DNA of 64,000 nt from Novosphingobium sp. PhB165 (GCF_004341845.1 NZ_SLVB01000001.1:372001-436000), one strand, 5' to 3'. Shown: positions 41,801 through 52,394, counted from the stretch's first letter. Numbers and translations: made by a program. The notes: generated from the sequence alone by a model not told the origin.

Positions 41801-42303
41801 GGCGCGGTACGCTGGTGCACAAGCTGCTCGAACGCCTGCCGCAAGTGGCGGCGGACATGCGCGAGGAAGCGGGCTGGCAATGGCTCGCCCGCAATGCCGC
41901 CGATCTCGACGAGGCCGCGCGCGAGGCGATGCTGGCAAGTGCACTCGCGGTGGTTCACGAACCTGCCTGGGCCGAGCTGTTCGGCCCCGGAAGTCTGGCC
42001 GAAGTGCCGGTGGCTGCCGTTGTTGGCGGACAAGTGGTGGCGGGCACGATCGACCGTCTGGTCGTCGAGCCGGGCCGCGTTCGCCTTGTCGACTACAAGA
42101 CCGCGCGCCGTCCGCCCGAACGTCTGGAGCAAGTGCCGAAGGGCGTCCTGCGCCAGATGGCGGCATACGCCGCTGCGCTGGAAGTGGCGTTTCCGGGCCG
42201 GATAGTGGAGGTGGCCTTGCTCTATACCTCGGTCCCGCGCCTGATCGCGGTTCCGGGCGAAGTGCTGGAGGCGCACAAGCCGGACTTTGCACAGGTCCAG
42301 TAA
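38797..42303 (+). CDS. addA: Double-strand-break repair helicase AddA
   Basis: The 1168-residue protein is a UvrD/RecB-type superfamily 1 helicase with a C-terminal nuclease domain. Visible motifs: motif I SASAGTGKTQVLSSRV (about residues 27-42), Ia LCLTFTKAGATEMAARI, the DExx box ILVDEAQDTNAAQWDIV, FVVGDYKQAIFRFQG, VMTAHGSKGLQAPIVIL (motif V) and RLLYVAMTRAEEALFVGG (motif VI). The nuclease motif is VRLVDYKTARRPPERLEQ. It is the motor subunit of AddAB and follows addB with a 4-bp overlap. The gene is the last of the long overlapped chain beginning with divL. Confidence 0.95.
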   Translation: MSGPAAVHPLHGNQMRAVDPRDSVWLSASAGTGKTQVLSSRVLRLLLQEGVSPSQVLCLTFTKAGATEMAARINGTLAEWVRLEETQLFLRLEAIGAPTDRETMSRARTLFAAVLDCPGGGLRIDTIHAFSQWLLATFPLEAGLVPGTRPMEDRERTLLARQVLSDLLVEAEETPFGDPQLLQAIAAFSLRHGPDSVMDFLLRCASAREAWFGPGSWQAGDMRDHVLRLLGLPGDASEDMLAAMCTDEAFDVRSLRRCCEVLAEWNTGTAHKATDVLVPWLMLSPARRAEQVEDVYGALFTKDDAVRSAKNLAKFEPDYQGYAIRVGECLGRIREVKALLGLAERLVPALRLGRAFAIAWDEAKQREGLIDFDDQIRRAADLLRGQASADWIRYKLDRRFDHILVDEAQDTNAAQWDIVFAMAEEFWAGLGQHEERYVETMRTLFVVGDYKQAIFRFQGTSPENFRRAADRVRGLMEDAAGNAEMLRSRFAPRRLVELGLDRSFRTAQHVLDFVDEAIGGIGHASFGLDRPAERHVGQERPGYVALWQPVAEEFDEEEPLETDDNDGAQPNWLSRPDRQMAERIAQQVKAWLDPSGPGFALHKGKPRRAGAGDIMVLVRQRKELAGLIVARLHAAGVPVAGVDRLRLGAPLAVKDLIAALRFAVQPLDDLTLASLLVSPLVGWSQAQLLRFGHREKRVRLWDHLRTQSGPEIGVVMQQLGELLARADYAPPQAMLHWLLVGPWQARRKLVARLGSEANDPIDELINAAQAYVMTDTPSLAGFLAWFDAGDGELKREADAAQGLVRVMTAHGSKGLQAPIVILADATGNPEAARERGFELTDPRETRRKVPLPPLSKDEKVGRIAAQIAENREGDEQEHWRLLYVAMTRAEEALFVGGALGKRDKDGPAEKSWYARLRTLFPDGAEAPDAIWGSRCDYGALPEPLPPEVRSVELPLREPLPRWLERAPPAEPRPPRPLAPSALGEEDAPDPPFPPGAGRDALRRGTLVHKLLERLPQVAADMREEAGWQWLARNAADLDEAAREAMLASALAVVHEPAWAELFGPGSLAEVPVAAVVGGQVVAGTIDRLVVEPGRVRLVDYKTARRPPERLEQVPKGVLRQMAAYAAALEVAFPGRIVEVALLYTSVPRLIAVPGEVLEAHKPDFAQVQ

Positions 42304-42388
42304 AGCTATGTGGGCAGGGGCGTTGCCACGCAACAAATCCTCCCTAGATTGCGTTCAACCCGAAATACCCCCCGAGGAGTTCAAGTTC

Positions 42389-42709
42389 ATGGCGACTATT
42401 GCCGTTACCGATGCCAGCTTCGAAGACGACGTCCTGAAGTCGGACAAGCCGGTTCTCGTCGATTTCTGGGCGGACTGGTGCGGCCCGTGCAAGATGATCG
42501 GCCCCGCGCTGGAGGAAATCAGCGAGGAACTGGCTGGCAAGGTGACCATCGCGAAGATGGACATCATGGCCAACACCGACATCCCCGGCCAGATCGGCGT
42601 GAAGTCGATCCCGCTCATGGTGCTGTTCAAGGACGGCCAGCCGGTCGCCCAGAAGCTCGGCGCCGCGCCCAAGAGTGCGCTGAAGGGCTGGATCGAAGGC
42701 GAGCTCTGA
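42389..42709 (+). CDS. trxA: Thioredoxin
   Basis: Starting at the ATG at 42389 (GAGGAG 9 bp upstream) the protein has 106 residues, the standard thioredoxin size. The active site ADWCGPCKMIGP has Cys31 and Cys34, and the cis-proline loop is VKSIPLMVLFKDG. It reduces disulfides in the cytoplasm with thioredoxin reductase. It lies 85 bp after addA and could have its own promoter. A terminator follows. Confidence 0.97.
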   Translation: MATIAVTDASFEDDVLKSDKPVLVDFWADWCGPCKMIGPALEEISEELAGKVTIAKMDIMANTDIPGQIGVKSIPLMVLFKDGQPVAQKLGAAPKSALKGWIEGEL

Positions 42710-42750
42710 GCCTCGCCACGCTCGAACTTATCCCCGAGCAGCAAGCAAGA

Positions 42751-42790
42751 AAAACCCCTTCCGCCGCGAGGCGGGAGGGGTTTTCTATTT
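42751..42790. terminator. Bidirectional intrinsic terminator after trxA
   Basis: AAAACCCCTTCCGCC at 42751-42765 pairs with GGCGGGAGGGGTTTT at 42770-42784 (one T-G wobble), loop GCGA. It has a T-run on one strand and an A-run on the other, so it can also end the convergent minus-strand gene. Confidence 0.88.
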
Positions 42791-43705
42791 GGCGGGCAGT
42801 GGTCGCGCTTCTGCGGCCCCGGCCAAGATCAGGTCGGCATGAGGCAAATGCTCCAGAGCGAGCCGTTTCCATAAGGGATGGTTGGCGATGCTGCCGCACA
42901 AGTCCGCCCAGAATGCCTCTTCCCCGTTGGACGGATTTCCATTCTTCGCCCTGTTTTCGGGCCAAGCGAGATGAAGCAGTTCCCGCGCCAGATCGGAATG
43001 TCCCGAAAGCGCGAGATTGGCGAGCGTCTGCACGGTAACCGGCGTGCCCAGGGCGGATTCTTGCCGCGGATAGAGGGGATAAGCCGGATCTTTGTCTTGC
43101 GCCCAGCCACGCAATTCCCCCTGAATTGCGGTCAGGCGGGACGCCAATTCGCGGCGGGATGGCGGAGGATCGGTCATGACGGCAGGATCGAGCGCGAAAT
43201 CCCCGCCTTGCTCATCTTCTGCCCAGCGGACCGGCAGCATGACGATGGCTGGGGCGGCATGGGGCGCGCCATTGAAGTACTCGATGTCGAACGGCAGCGC
43301 GAAGCGGGGCGAATCTCGATCGGTTCTGACGACCACGCTGTCCATGCGTTCGCCGCTCAGTTTCCGGATCGTGAGCCGCTGGTCGAACCCGACAACGAAA
43401 AGATCGCCTTCGCCCCCGGACCCACCGGAATCTCCCAGGACGACGACGCTGGGCGTAGTGTCGGGTGAGCGCGAGGCCCAGAGCAACTTTACGTCCATGT
43501 AGCCGGCGCCCAGTGGCGTGGCTTGCGCGCCTTGGGTGACTTCGACGGCGCGGCAATAGTCGTCGCTATCGCCGTCGGACGGGCAAGGTGCAACGACGAT
43601 AGCATCGTTGCCTCGCTGCCAGATGGCGCCAAGCTGCTGCGGTGCGGCTTGGGCCGAGGGCACGAGTAACACAAAACTTGCGAGGAAAATGAGTGAGATA
43701 CGCAC
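42785..43705 (-). CDS. Exported protein of unknown function
   Basis: I chose a GTG at 43705, which gives 306 residues and places a signal peptide right at the N-terminus (VRISLIFLASFVLLVPSAQA). GGAG lies 10 bp upstream. A longer frame reaching 43909 would translate the intergenic repeats and is rejected. The mature protein (AAPQQLGAIWQRGNDAIVVA) has a Gly/Ser-rich loop (VVLGDSGGSGGEGDLFVVGF), probably one beta-rich domain, and a C-terminal helical region (LANLALSGHSDLARELLHLA). I recognise no family. It is presumably periplasmic. Confidence 0.6.
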   Translation of the reverse strand: MRISLIFLASFVLLVPSAQAAPQQLGAIWQRGNDAIVVAPCPSDGDSDDYCRAVEVTQGAQATPLGAGYMDVKLLWASRSPDTTPSVVVLGDSGGSGGEGDLFVVGFDQRLTIRKLSGERMDSVVVRTDRDSPRFALPFDIEYFNGAPHAAPAIVMLPVRWAEDEQGGDFALDPAVMTDPPPSRRELASRLTAIQGELRGWAQDKDPAYPLYPRQESALGTPVTVQTLANLALSGHSDLARELLHLAWPENRAKNGNPSNGEEAFWADLCGSIANHPLWKRLALEHLPHADLILAGAAEARPLPAK

Positions 43706-43854
43706 GGATGGACGACTCCGAATGTCGGTGCCGATGTCATCCGGTTGTGATTTCAGGTCAATGGCAGGTTTTCCTACATCGCGAAGATCTGCCAAGGTTG
43801 CGGATATTTGGGATCTTTGAAATCGTCGGAAACGTGCGGGATTTTTGGCGGCAT

Positions 43855-43948
43855 AAGGTGACGGTCGGGAGCGGAAGGTGACACCTTTGCACAAGGTGAC
43901 ACCTTTCACTCAGGACCGTGTCAACTGTGTCAACCGGAGCGTCACCTT
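43855..43948. repeat. Cluster of short palindromic repeats (AAGGTGACACCTT and GTGTCAAC)
   Basis: The 14-bp unit AAGGTGACACCTTT occurs twice (43875-43888, 43893-43906) with 18-bp period. Each unit contains the near-palindrome AAGGTG-A-CACCTT. A partial copy lies at 43855 (AAGGTGAC) and an inverted one at 43941-43948 (GTCACCTT). Between them GTGTCAAC is repeated at 43918-43925 and 43927-43934. No coding sense was seen. Confidence 0.8.
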
Positions 43949-43955
43949 GTGAACG

Positions 43956-44768
43956 TCAGTCTTCCAGCGCGGCAAGGCGCGTGGCGAGGCCTTCGAACAG
44001 GGCGGGGCTGGAGGCGCCGATGAGGCCTTTCTTCTCGAACTCGTCCACGCGGTAGGGGCTGCCGTCCGGCCGGGCCGCCATGCCGCCAGCTTCGTTGAGG
44101 AACAGGGCGCCCGCCGCATGGTCCCACGGCAGGGTGCGTTCGAAGATCGCCACGTCGTTCTGGCCAAGCGCGAGGCGGGGATATTGCTCGGCGGCGCAGC
44201 GGGGGATGTCGACGAGGCGGTAGTGCGGGGCGACTTCGGTGCGGATGCGTTCGCGTCGCGATTCCTCGGTGAAGATCAGCGAGATCGCGGCGACGGGCGG
44301 CACTTCCCCGGTGGCACGGGCGGTGAGGCGTTCGCGGTCCACCCAGGCACCGCCGCCCGCAGAGGCGTGGCAGAAGCGGCCGGTGAGGCAGTCGAGAATC
44401 CAGCCGCCCAGCGTCTCGCCCTTGTCGGCAAGGGCAATCAGCATGCCGAACGGGGCCTTGCCCGAGGCGAAATTGTTGGTGCCGTCCAGCGGATCGACGA
44501 TCCAGCAGAGCCGGTCCTTGAGCTTCAGCAGCTCGTCTTCGTTGGCGAAGGTCGCTTCCTCACCCACCACGGCGGCATCGGGGAGCAGGGCGGTGAGGCG
44601 CTCGGCAAGGATCGCCTCGCTCTCGCGGTCGGCCACGGTCACGACGTCGTTCACCGCCTTGCTGACGATCTGCTCGGCCGAGAGCGACTGGTAGTGCGGC
44701 AGGATCACATCGCGCGTGACCTCGCGCATGATCGTTTCGACCGCGGTATTGAGCGTGGAGGTGATCAT
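43956..44768 (-). CDS. Inositol-monophosphatase-family phosphatase
   Basis: The 270-residue protein has the Li+-sensitive phosphatase signatures: the metal-binding GEEA (Glu70-Glu71), WIVDPLDGTNNFASG (Asp92, Asp95) and WDHAAGALFLNEAGG near residue 214. In alphaproteobacteria such enzymes act as inositol monophosphatases, histidinol-phosphatases (HisN-like) or 3'(2'),5'-bisphosphate nucleotidases. Sequence alone does not separate these here. It follows the GST gene by 24 bp, so it is probably the last gene of the argJ-GST-phosphatase operon. Confidence 0.88.
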   Translation of the reverse strand: MITSTLNTAVETIMREVTRDVILPHYQSLSAEQIVSKAVNDVVTVADRESEAILAERLTALLPDAAVVGEEATFANEDELLKLKDRLCWIVDPLDGTNNFASGKAPFGMLIALADKGETLGGWILDCLTGRFCHASAGGGAWVDRERLTARATGEVPPVAAISLIFTEESRRERIRTEVAPHYRLVDIPRCAAEQYPRLALGQNDVAIFERTLPWDHAAGALFLNEAGGMAARPDGSPYRVDEFEKKGLIGASSPALFEGLATRLAALED

Positions 44769-44792
44769 GCGGGAGGCCTTTGGATGGGAGGG

Positions 44793-45431
44793 TCAGGTGA
44801 GCGGGATCATGACCTGCTGGCCATATCCGGGCCGCTCGTGAAGGCGGGCGTACCAGTCGGCCAGCGCGGGAAACTCGGGCCGGTCCAGTTCGAACTGGTC
44901 GAACGGCAGCGAGAACCACGTATAGGCATAGACGCCCATGGGAATGTCGCCGATCCCGAACTGGCCGCCGGAAAGCCAGGGCTTCTCGGAAAGGTAGCGT
45001 TCCAGCACGGTCAGGTGCGCGGCGCAGGTCTTGGTGTCACGCTCGATTGCGGCCATGTCCCACTGCTCGCGCGGAGTGCGGGCCATGGCGAGGAACGGCA
45101 CGCGCTGGGCCTCGGCATAAGTGATCTGCCAATCCATCCAGCGGTCGGCGAGAGCGCGGTCGATGGGATCGTGCAGGAACCAGCGCTCACCGCCGTATTC
45201 GGCCGCCATGTAGCGCAGGATCGCGTTCGATTCCCAGAGAGTGAGCTTGCCGTCCTCGATCATCGGCACCAGCCGGTTCGGGTTCTTGGCGAGGTACTCG
45301 TCGGTATAGCCGAACTTGCCGCCGATATCGTGACGGACGTAGTTCAGTGCCAGTTCCTCGGCGAACCAGGCGACTTTCTTGACGTTGTGGGAGTTGAGGC
45401 GACCCCAGATGGTGAATTGCGGACCGGCCAC
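44793..45431 (-). CDS. Glutathione S-transferase-like protein
   Basis: I chose the GTG at 45431 (VAGPQFTIWGRLNSHNVKKV) because AGGAG lies 6 bp upstream; 212 residues result. The N-terminal thioredoxin-like domain contains the SNAIL-type glutathione signature (LWESNAILRYMAAEYG), and the C-terminal domain is all-helical (PWLSGGQFGIGDIPMGVYAY). GSTs conjugate or use glutathione in detoxification and redox reactions. Its start lies 3 bp downstream of the argJ stop, so the pair is translationally close. Substrate unknown. Confidence 0.88.
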   Translation of the reverse strand: MAGPQFTIWGRLNSHNVKKVAWFAEELALNYVRHDIGGKFGYTDEYLAKNPNRLVPMIEDGKLTLWESNAILRYMAAEYGGERWFLHDPIDRALADRWMDWQITYAEAQRVPFLAMARTPREQWDMAAIERDTKTCAAHLTVLERYLSEKPWLSGGQFGIGDIPMGVYAYTWFSLPFDQFELDRPEFPALADWYARLHERPGYGQQVMIPLT

Positions 45432-45433
45432 CG

Positions 45434-46660
45434 TCAGCTCCTGTAGTCGGCGTTGATCGAGATGTAGCCGTGCGTCAGATCGCAGGTCCACACGATGGCG
45501 GCGCCTTCGCCAAGGCCGAGGTCGACCTGGATGGTCACGTCCTGCCCCTTGAGGTGCGCTGCGATGGGGGCTTCGTCGTAATCGGCAAGTGGCAGGCCCT
45601 CGCGTGCGGCCCAGATGCCGCCGAAGCCGATGGAGAGCTTGTCGCGGTCGGCCGGTTCGCCCGCCTTGCCCACGGCCATGACGACGCGGCCCCAGTTGGC
45701 GTCCTCGCCGGCGATGGCGGTCTTCACCAGCGGCGAGTTGGCGATGGCCATGCCGACCTTACGGGCGCTCTCGTCCGAGACGGCGCCGGAAACGGCCACT
45801 TCGATGAACTTCTGCGCGCCTTCGCCGTCGCGCACGACGAGGTGGGCCAACTGGCGGCAGACGTCATGGATCGCGGCGGCAAAGGCGTGGGCGCCGGGCG
45901 AGGCGATGGAGGACAGCGGTGCGTTGCCCGCTTTGCTGGTGGCGAAGGCCAGTACGGTGTCGCTGGTGGACGTATCCGAATCGACAGTGATGCAGGAGAA
46001 CGTGCGGAAGTTGGCGGCGGAGAGGCACTCCTGAAGGAAGGCAGGCTCCACGGCGGCATCGGTGAAGATGTAGCCGAGCATCGTCGCCATGTCCGGCGCG
46101 ATCATGCCCGAGCCTTTGATGACGGCAGCGATGGTCACCTTGGTGTCGCCGATCATCGCCGTGGCCGTCGCACCCTTGGCGAACGTGTCGGTGGTGGAGA
46201 TGGTGTTTGCGACGTCTTCCCACGAGCACGGCTCGGCGGTGAGGGCCTTCTCCACGCCTTCGCGGGCCTTGTCCTTGGGCAGCGGCACGCCGATCACGCC
46301 GGTCGAAGAGACGAAGACCTGTTCGCGCGGGCAACCCACGTGGGCAGCAACCTGATCCATGATCTGTTCCACCGCCTCGCGGCCGCGATAGCCGGTGAAG
46401 GCGTTGGAATTGCCGGCATTGACCACCAGAGCGCGGGCGAGGCCCTGCTTCACGTTGTCACGCCCCAGTTCGACTTCGCTGGAGCAGCACAGGTTCCGGG
46501 TGAACACCCCTGCGACGGACGTGCCTTCGTCCAGCTCCACATACGTCAGGTCGCATCGGCCCCAGTCTTTGTACCCGGCACGCACGATATGCGGCGTCAC
46601 GCCGGCGATCGGCGGCATCTCGGGGAAGGGCGAGGCGAGCGGGGAGGTGGGATAGGCCAT
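45434..46660 (-). CDS. argJ: Glutamate N-acetyltransferase / amino-acid acetyltransferase (ArgJ)
   Basis: Starting at the ATG at 46660 (MAYPTSPLASPFPEMPPIAG) the protein has 408 residues, full length. ArgJ is made as a precursor that cleaves itself before a Thr: the site MIAPDMATMLGYIF is present. The oxyanion-hole segment is VSSTGVIGVPL. It moves the acetyl group from N-acetylornithine to glutamate in arginine synthesis. The C-terminal segment TCDLTHGYISINADYRS is typical. It is transcribed away from secA, with which it shares an intergenic region containing a small exported protein gene. Confidence 0.95.
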   Translation of the reverse strand: MAYPTSPLASPFPEMPPIAGVTPHIVRAGYKDWGRCDLTYVELDEGTSVAGVFTRNLCCSSEVELGRDNVKQGLARALVVNAGNSNAFTGYRGREAVEQIMDQVAAHVGCPREQVFVSSTGVIGVPLPKDKAREGVEKALTAEPCSWEDVANTISTTDTFAKGATATAMIGDTKVTIAAVIKGSGMIAPDMATMLGYIFTDAAVEPAFLQECLSAANFRTFSCITVDSDTSTSDTVLAFATSKAGNAPLSSIASPGAHAFAAAIHDVCRQLAHLVVRDGEGAQKFIEVAVSGAVSDESARKVGMAIANSPLVKTAIAGEDANWGRVVMAVGKAGEPADRDKLSIGFGGIWAAREGLPLADYDEAPIAAHLKGQDVTIQVDLGLGEGAAIVWTCDLTHGYISINADYRS

Positions 46661-46812
46661 GGGCAAAGCGACTAGCGCGTGCGTGTGACAGGTCAAGAGT
46701 CGCTGCAATCTCAGGTTGCAAAGCAAGCCCGGCGGCGATCTTCCGTGCGGAAATTCGGGCGCGGTGCTCTCCGTTGTGGACACCGGCGAAAGCGCCCCCT
46801 ATCTGATCCGCC

Positions 46813-47091
46813 ATGGCAAATCGCCTGCTCCTTACCCTGCTGGCCCTGTTGACGGGCCTTGCCGCACAGATCGGCCCTGTCGATGCGCGTGCGTCACAGG
46901 TGGCCAGCCTGCAAGTGGTGCTGGGCGAGGCGGCCGTTGCCGCCAAGGCGCCGCGCGCGCCGGTTGCTCTGGCGCAGCTGCCCGAACCGGGCCTGCGCAA
47001 CACGCGCCGCCATGCTCCCTCGCTCGTTGCGGTGTCGGATTCGCTGGCGGTGCCCACTGTCCTGACCGGGATAGACCGCGCGCGCGAGTAA
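46813..47091 (+). CDS. Small exported protein upstream of secA
   Basis: The 92-residue product has a signal-peptide-like N-terminus (MANRLLLTLLALLTGLAAQI) and a proline/alanine-rich mature part (LPEPGLRNTRRHAPSLVAVS). There is no convincing ribosome-binding site. It lies 109 bp ahead of secA in the same direction. I recognise no family. It is either a small periplasmic protein or, less likely, a spurious frame; it is unrelated in sequence to the SecM-type regulators that precede secA in enterobacteria. Confidence 0.5.
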   Translation: MANRLLLTLLALLTGLAAQIGPVDARASQVASLQVVLGEAAVAAKAPRAPVALAQLPEPGLRNTRRHAPSLVAVSDSLAVPTVLTGIDRARE

Positions 47092-47199
47092 GCGCACGCG
47101 CCATTCGCAGCTTCGCGAAAACCTTTCACGCGTCCCGCGACTGGCGGAGGCGCGCAATTCCGACATTCACGAACAGCATGTAAAACAGGGATTTCCGCC

Positions 47200-49938
<2,739 letters not shown>

Positions 49939-49949
49939 CGCACATGGAA

Positions 49950-49983
49950 ATGGCGGTCGCTGCAACTCTGCAACGACCGCCAT
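49950..49983. other. 10-bp hairpin just after secA
   Basis: ATGGCGGTCG at 49950-49959 is the reverse complement of CGACCGCCAT at 49974-49983, separated by 14 nt. It stands in tandem with the stronger terminator that follows, so it may help to stop secA transcription or protect the 3' end. Confidence 0.55.
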
Positions 49984-49999
49984 CGCTGGAAACAGGAAG

Positions 50000-50034
50000 G
50001 AGGCCGCGGCTCGGGTGCCGCGGCCTCTTTTTAT
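50000..50034 (+). terminator. Intrinsic terminator after secA
   Basis: GAGGCCGCGGC at 50000-50010 pairs with GCCGCGGCCTC at 50017-50027, loop TCGGGT, followed by TTTTTAT. It lies next to the end of the convergent receptor gene at 50036. Confidence 0.9.
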
Positions 50035-50035
50035 G

Positions 50036-52174
50036 TCAGAAGCTTACACCCAGCGTGCCGCGAACGGTGCGCGGCGCGCCGTAGTAGGCCTGATCCCATT
50101 GCAGGCTGGTCCAGTACTTCACGTTGGTCAGGTTATCGAGATTGACCGCCACGGAAACGTTCCGGGTGACCTGGTAACGCGCCATGAGGTCGACGATCGC
50201 GTAGCCGTCCTGCTCGGTATAGTCGTTGTGGATCCGGCTCTGGTAGCGCGCCGAGGCGCCTAGGCGCAGGGCTTCGAGAAAGCGCGGCGTGTAGGTGGCA
50301 TTGAGGTGGGCCGTGTGACGCGGGATGAAGGCGCGGGCGTTGTTGCCGTCCGTGTCCTCGATGTCGACATAGGCATAGCCGCCGGAGACCTGGAAGCCCG
50401 GAAGCACTTCGCCGGCCACGTCGACCTCCACGCCTTGCGACTTGGCATCGACACCGTCGTAGAGCGTCTGGCCAAGTGTGGGATCGAAGCCGATCGATTC
50501 GGCGACGTTGTCTTCCTTCGTCCGGAACACCGCGACGGCGGCGGTCAGCTTGCCGCCGTTCCACTCGCCCTTGACGCCGGCTTCATACGTCTTGCCCTGA
50601 AGCGGGGCGATGATCGAATGATCGGCGGTCAGATAGACTTGCGGGCTGAAGATCGTGGCATAGCTGGCATAGGCCGTGATGTTGCCGGTCAGGTCCAGCG
50701 TCAGGCCCGCGAATGGCAGGAACTTGGTTTTATCGAAGGAATAGGGGGTGTCGTAGGACGTGCCGTCGCGCCGGGCATTGGTCACGTTGCCGCCCAGCAT
50801 GAGCTTGAGCGGATCGGCCAGCGAGAGGCGGACGAGGCCATAGGCGCTGGCGATCTTCGTCGTGAAGTCGGCCTGCGGGGTGTAGGGGCCCCAGTTCGGA
50901 TAGGGGAATGTGCCTTCGAAGGCGCTGTTGCCGGGGAGGGCCGCGCCGATGGCGTCGGCATCGACCGATTCCTGCTCGACCAACTGCGATACGCCGTAAT
51001 TGACGCCCAGCACCACGTCGTGCTCGCGGCCGGCGATCCTGACTTTGCCGGTGACGTTCGCGTCGATCGTCGTTTCGCGCAGCTTGTCGAGATAGGCCCC
51101 GGGGTAGGCGGCCAGTTCGCCGTCTTCGCCGTAATAGACGTAGAACAGCTTGGAGTCCTGATTGCGCGCGCGGCGCAGGACGGAGACCTTGCCGGTCCAG
51201 CCGTCGCCGAAATCAAGGGTGATATCGCCGAACAGATTGCGGTCGAGCGAATACCAGCGCGTCCAGGGCTGCGCCGAATTGGTCGAGCGCGGATAGGTCG
51301 CTGGCGTGCCATCGGCATAGGTGAAGGGCAGGGCGCCCCAGCTTACCCCGCGCGGATCGCTCTCCTGCCATGAGTAGCCGACGGTGGCGACGGTATCGGG
51401 TCCGAGGTCAGCAGCGGCCACGCCGTAAAGCGTCAGGCGCGAGGTGTGGTAGAAATCGAGATAGGAATCGGCGTTCTCGTAGGAGCCGACGAAGCGCGTC
51501 CGGATGGAGCCGTCTTCGGTCAGCGGGGTGTTGACGTCCACACTGCCGCGTACTTCGTCATAGGAGCCGTAGCTGAGGCTGGCATCGCCGCCCAGTTCCT
51601 TGGTAGGGCGCTTGCGAATGAAGTTGATCGCGGCGGAGGGATTGCCCGTCTGCGAAAGCAGGCCGGTGGCGCCGCGCACGATGTCGACTCGTTCGAACAG
51701 CGACGTGTCGATCTGCCCGTTCTGGAGCCCGTAGCTGAGCGGCTGGCCGATGCCGTCGAACTGGAAGTTGACGATGTCGAAGCCGCGCGCGTTGTAATAG
51801 GTGCGATCCGTCTCGGCGCTGTCGACATTCACGCCGGTGGCGCGCCGCAGCAGGTCATCGACGGTGTTGAGGCCGAAATCCTCGATCTGCGCGCGCGTGA
51901 TGACCGTCACCGCCTGCGGCGTTTCACGCAGCGACAAGTCGAGACGGGTGCTGCTGGACTGGCCGGCAACAACGTAATCCTCGGGCACGGAGCCGGTCAC
52001 GATGATGTCGTCGGCGCGCGGTTTGGCATCGGCATCGTCAGCCCAGGCGGTCGGCGCGAAAGTGGCTCCGGCCAGCCCGATCAGGGCAAGGCGCGAGGCT
52101 CCCGTGAGAATTGTCTTTCGAATGGCGCGGCGATGCTTGCCCCGGTCTTGCCCGTTCCCCTGCGTGACGATCAC
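50036..52174 (-). CDS. TonB-dependent siderophore receptor
   Basis: The 712-residue protein starts at a GTG (52174); AGGAG lies 7 bp upstream. A signal peptide (LALIGLAGATFAPTAWADDA) is followed by a TonB-box-like segment (DIIVTGS), a plug domain (ETPQAVTVITRAQIEDFGLN; GFDIVNFQFDGI; VDIVRGATGLLSQTGNPSAA) and a 22-strand barrel ending in a C-terminal Phe (RGTLGVSF). The 'GATGLL...GNPSA' plug motif is typical of FpvA/FhuE-type ferric-siderophore receptors. It takes up ferric siderophores across the outer membrane using TonB energy. A Fur-box-like sequence lies just upstream. Confidence 0.93.
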   Translation of the reverse strand: MIVTQGNGQDRGKHRRAIRKTILTGASRLALIGLAGATFAPTAWADDADAKPRADDIIVTGSVPEDYVVAGQSSSTRLDLSLRETPQAVTVITRAQIEDFGLNTVDDLLRRATGVNVDSAETDRTYYNARGFDIVNFQFDGIGQPLSYGLQNGQIDTSLFERVDIVRGATGLLSQTGNPSAAINFIRKRPTKELGGDASLSYGSYDEVRGSVDVNTPLTEDGSIRTRFVGSYENADSYLDFYHTSRLTLYGVAAADLGPDTVATVGYSWQESDPRGVSWGALPFTYADGTPATYPRSTNSAQPWTRWYSLDRNLFGDITLDFGDGWTGKVSVLRRARNQDSKLFYVYYGEDGELAAYPGAYLDKLRETTIDANVTGKVRIAGREHDVVLGVNYGVSQLVEQESVDADAIGAALPGNSAFEGTFPYPNWGPYTPQADFTTKIASAYGLVRLSLADPLKLMLGGNVTNARRDGTSYDTPYSFDKTKFLPFAGLTLDLTGNITAYASYATIFSPQVYLTADHSIIAPLQGKTYEAGVKGEWNGGKLTAAVAVFRTKEDNVAESIGFDPTLGQTLYDGVDAKSQGVEVDVAGEVLPGFQVSGGYAYVDIEDTDGNNARAFIPRHTAHLNATYTPRFLEALRLGASARYQSRIHNDYTEQDGYAIVDLMARYQVTRNVSVAVNLDNLTNVKYWTSLQWDQAYYGAPRTVRGTLGVSF

Positions 52175-52187
52175 GTATATGCTCCTA

Positions 52188-52208
52188 TGCTAATGAGAGT
52201 GATTTGCA
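52188..52208 (-). promoter_or_regulatory. Fur-box-like operator upstream of the siderophore receptor
   Basis: On the plus strand TAATGAGAGTGATTTGCA (52191-52208) and the bases before it form an imperfect palindrome of the Fur type (on the minus strand TGCAAATCACTCTCATTA). It lies about 15-35 bp before the receptor start. It suggests iron-dependent repression by Fur. Confidence 0.7.
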
Positions 52209-52394
52209 GTAGCAGGTTGCATAGAGGCGGAGGGCGGTATGTCAACGCTGCCCGGCTGCCGCACGGATGCGGTCTCGCCACTTGCCGGACAAGCGGATCG
52301 ACGGTCGTTGGAGCAAAGGGGAAGCGCCGGAACGCGTTCCGGTCGTGTCAGTAAGGCAGGATGGGATGGATAGCCGCGCTGGGGCGAAGGGAGG

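Noticed and set aside
43706..43909. N-terminal extension of the exported 306-residue protein
   Set aside because: It would translate the intergenic repeat array and place the signal peptide internally.
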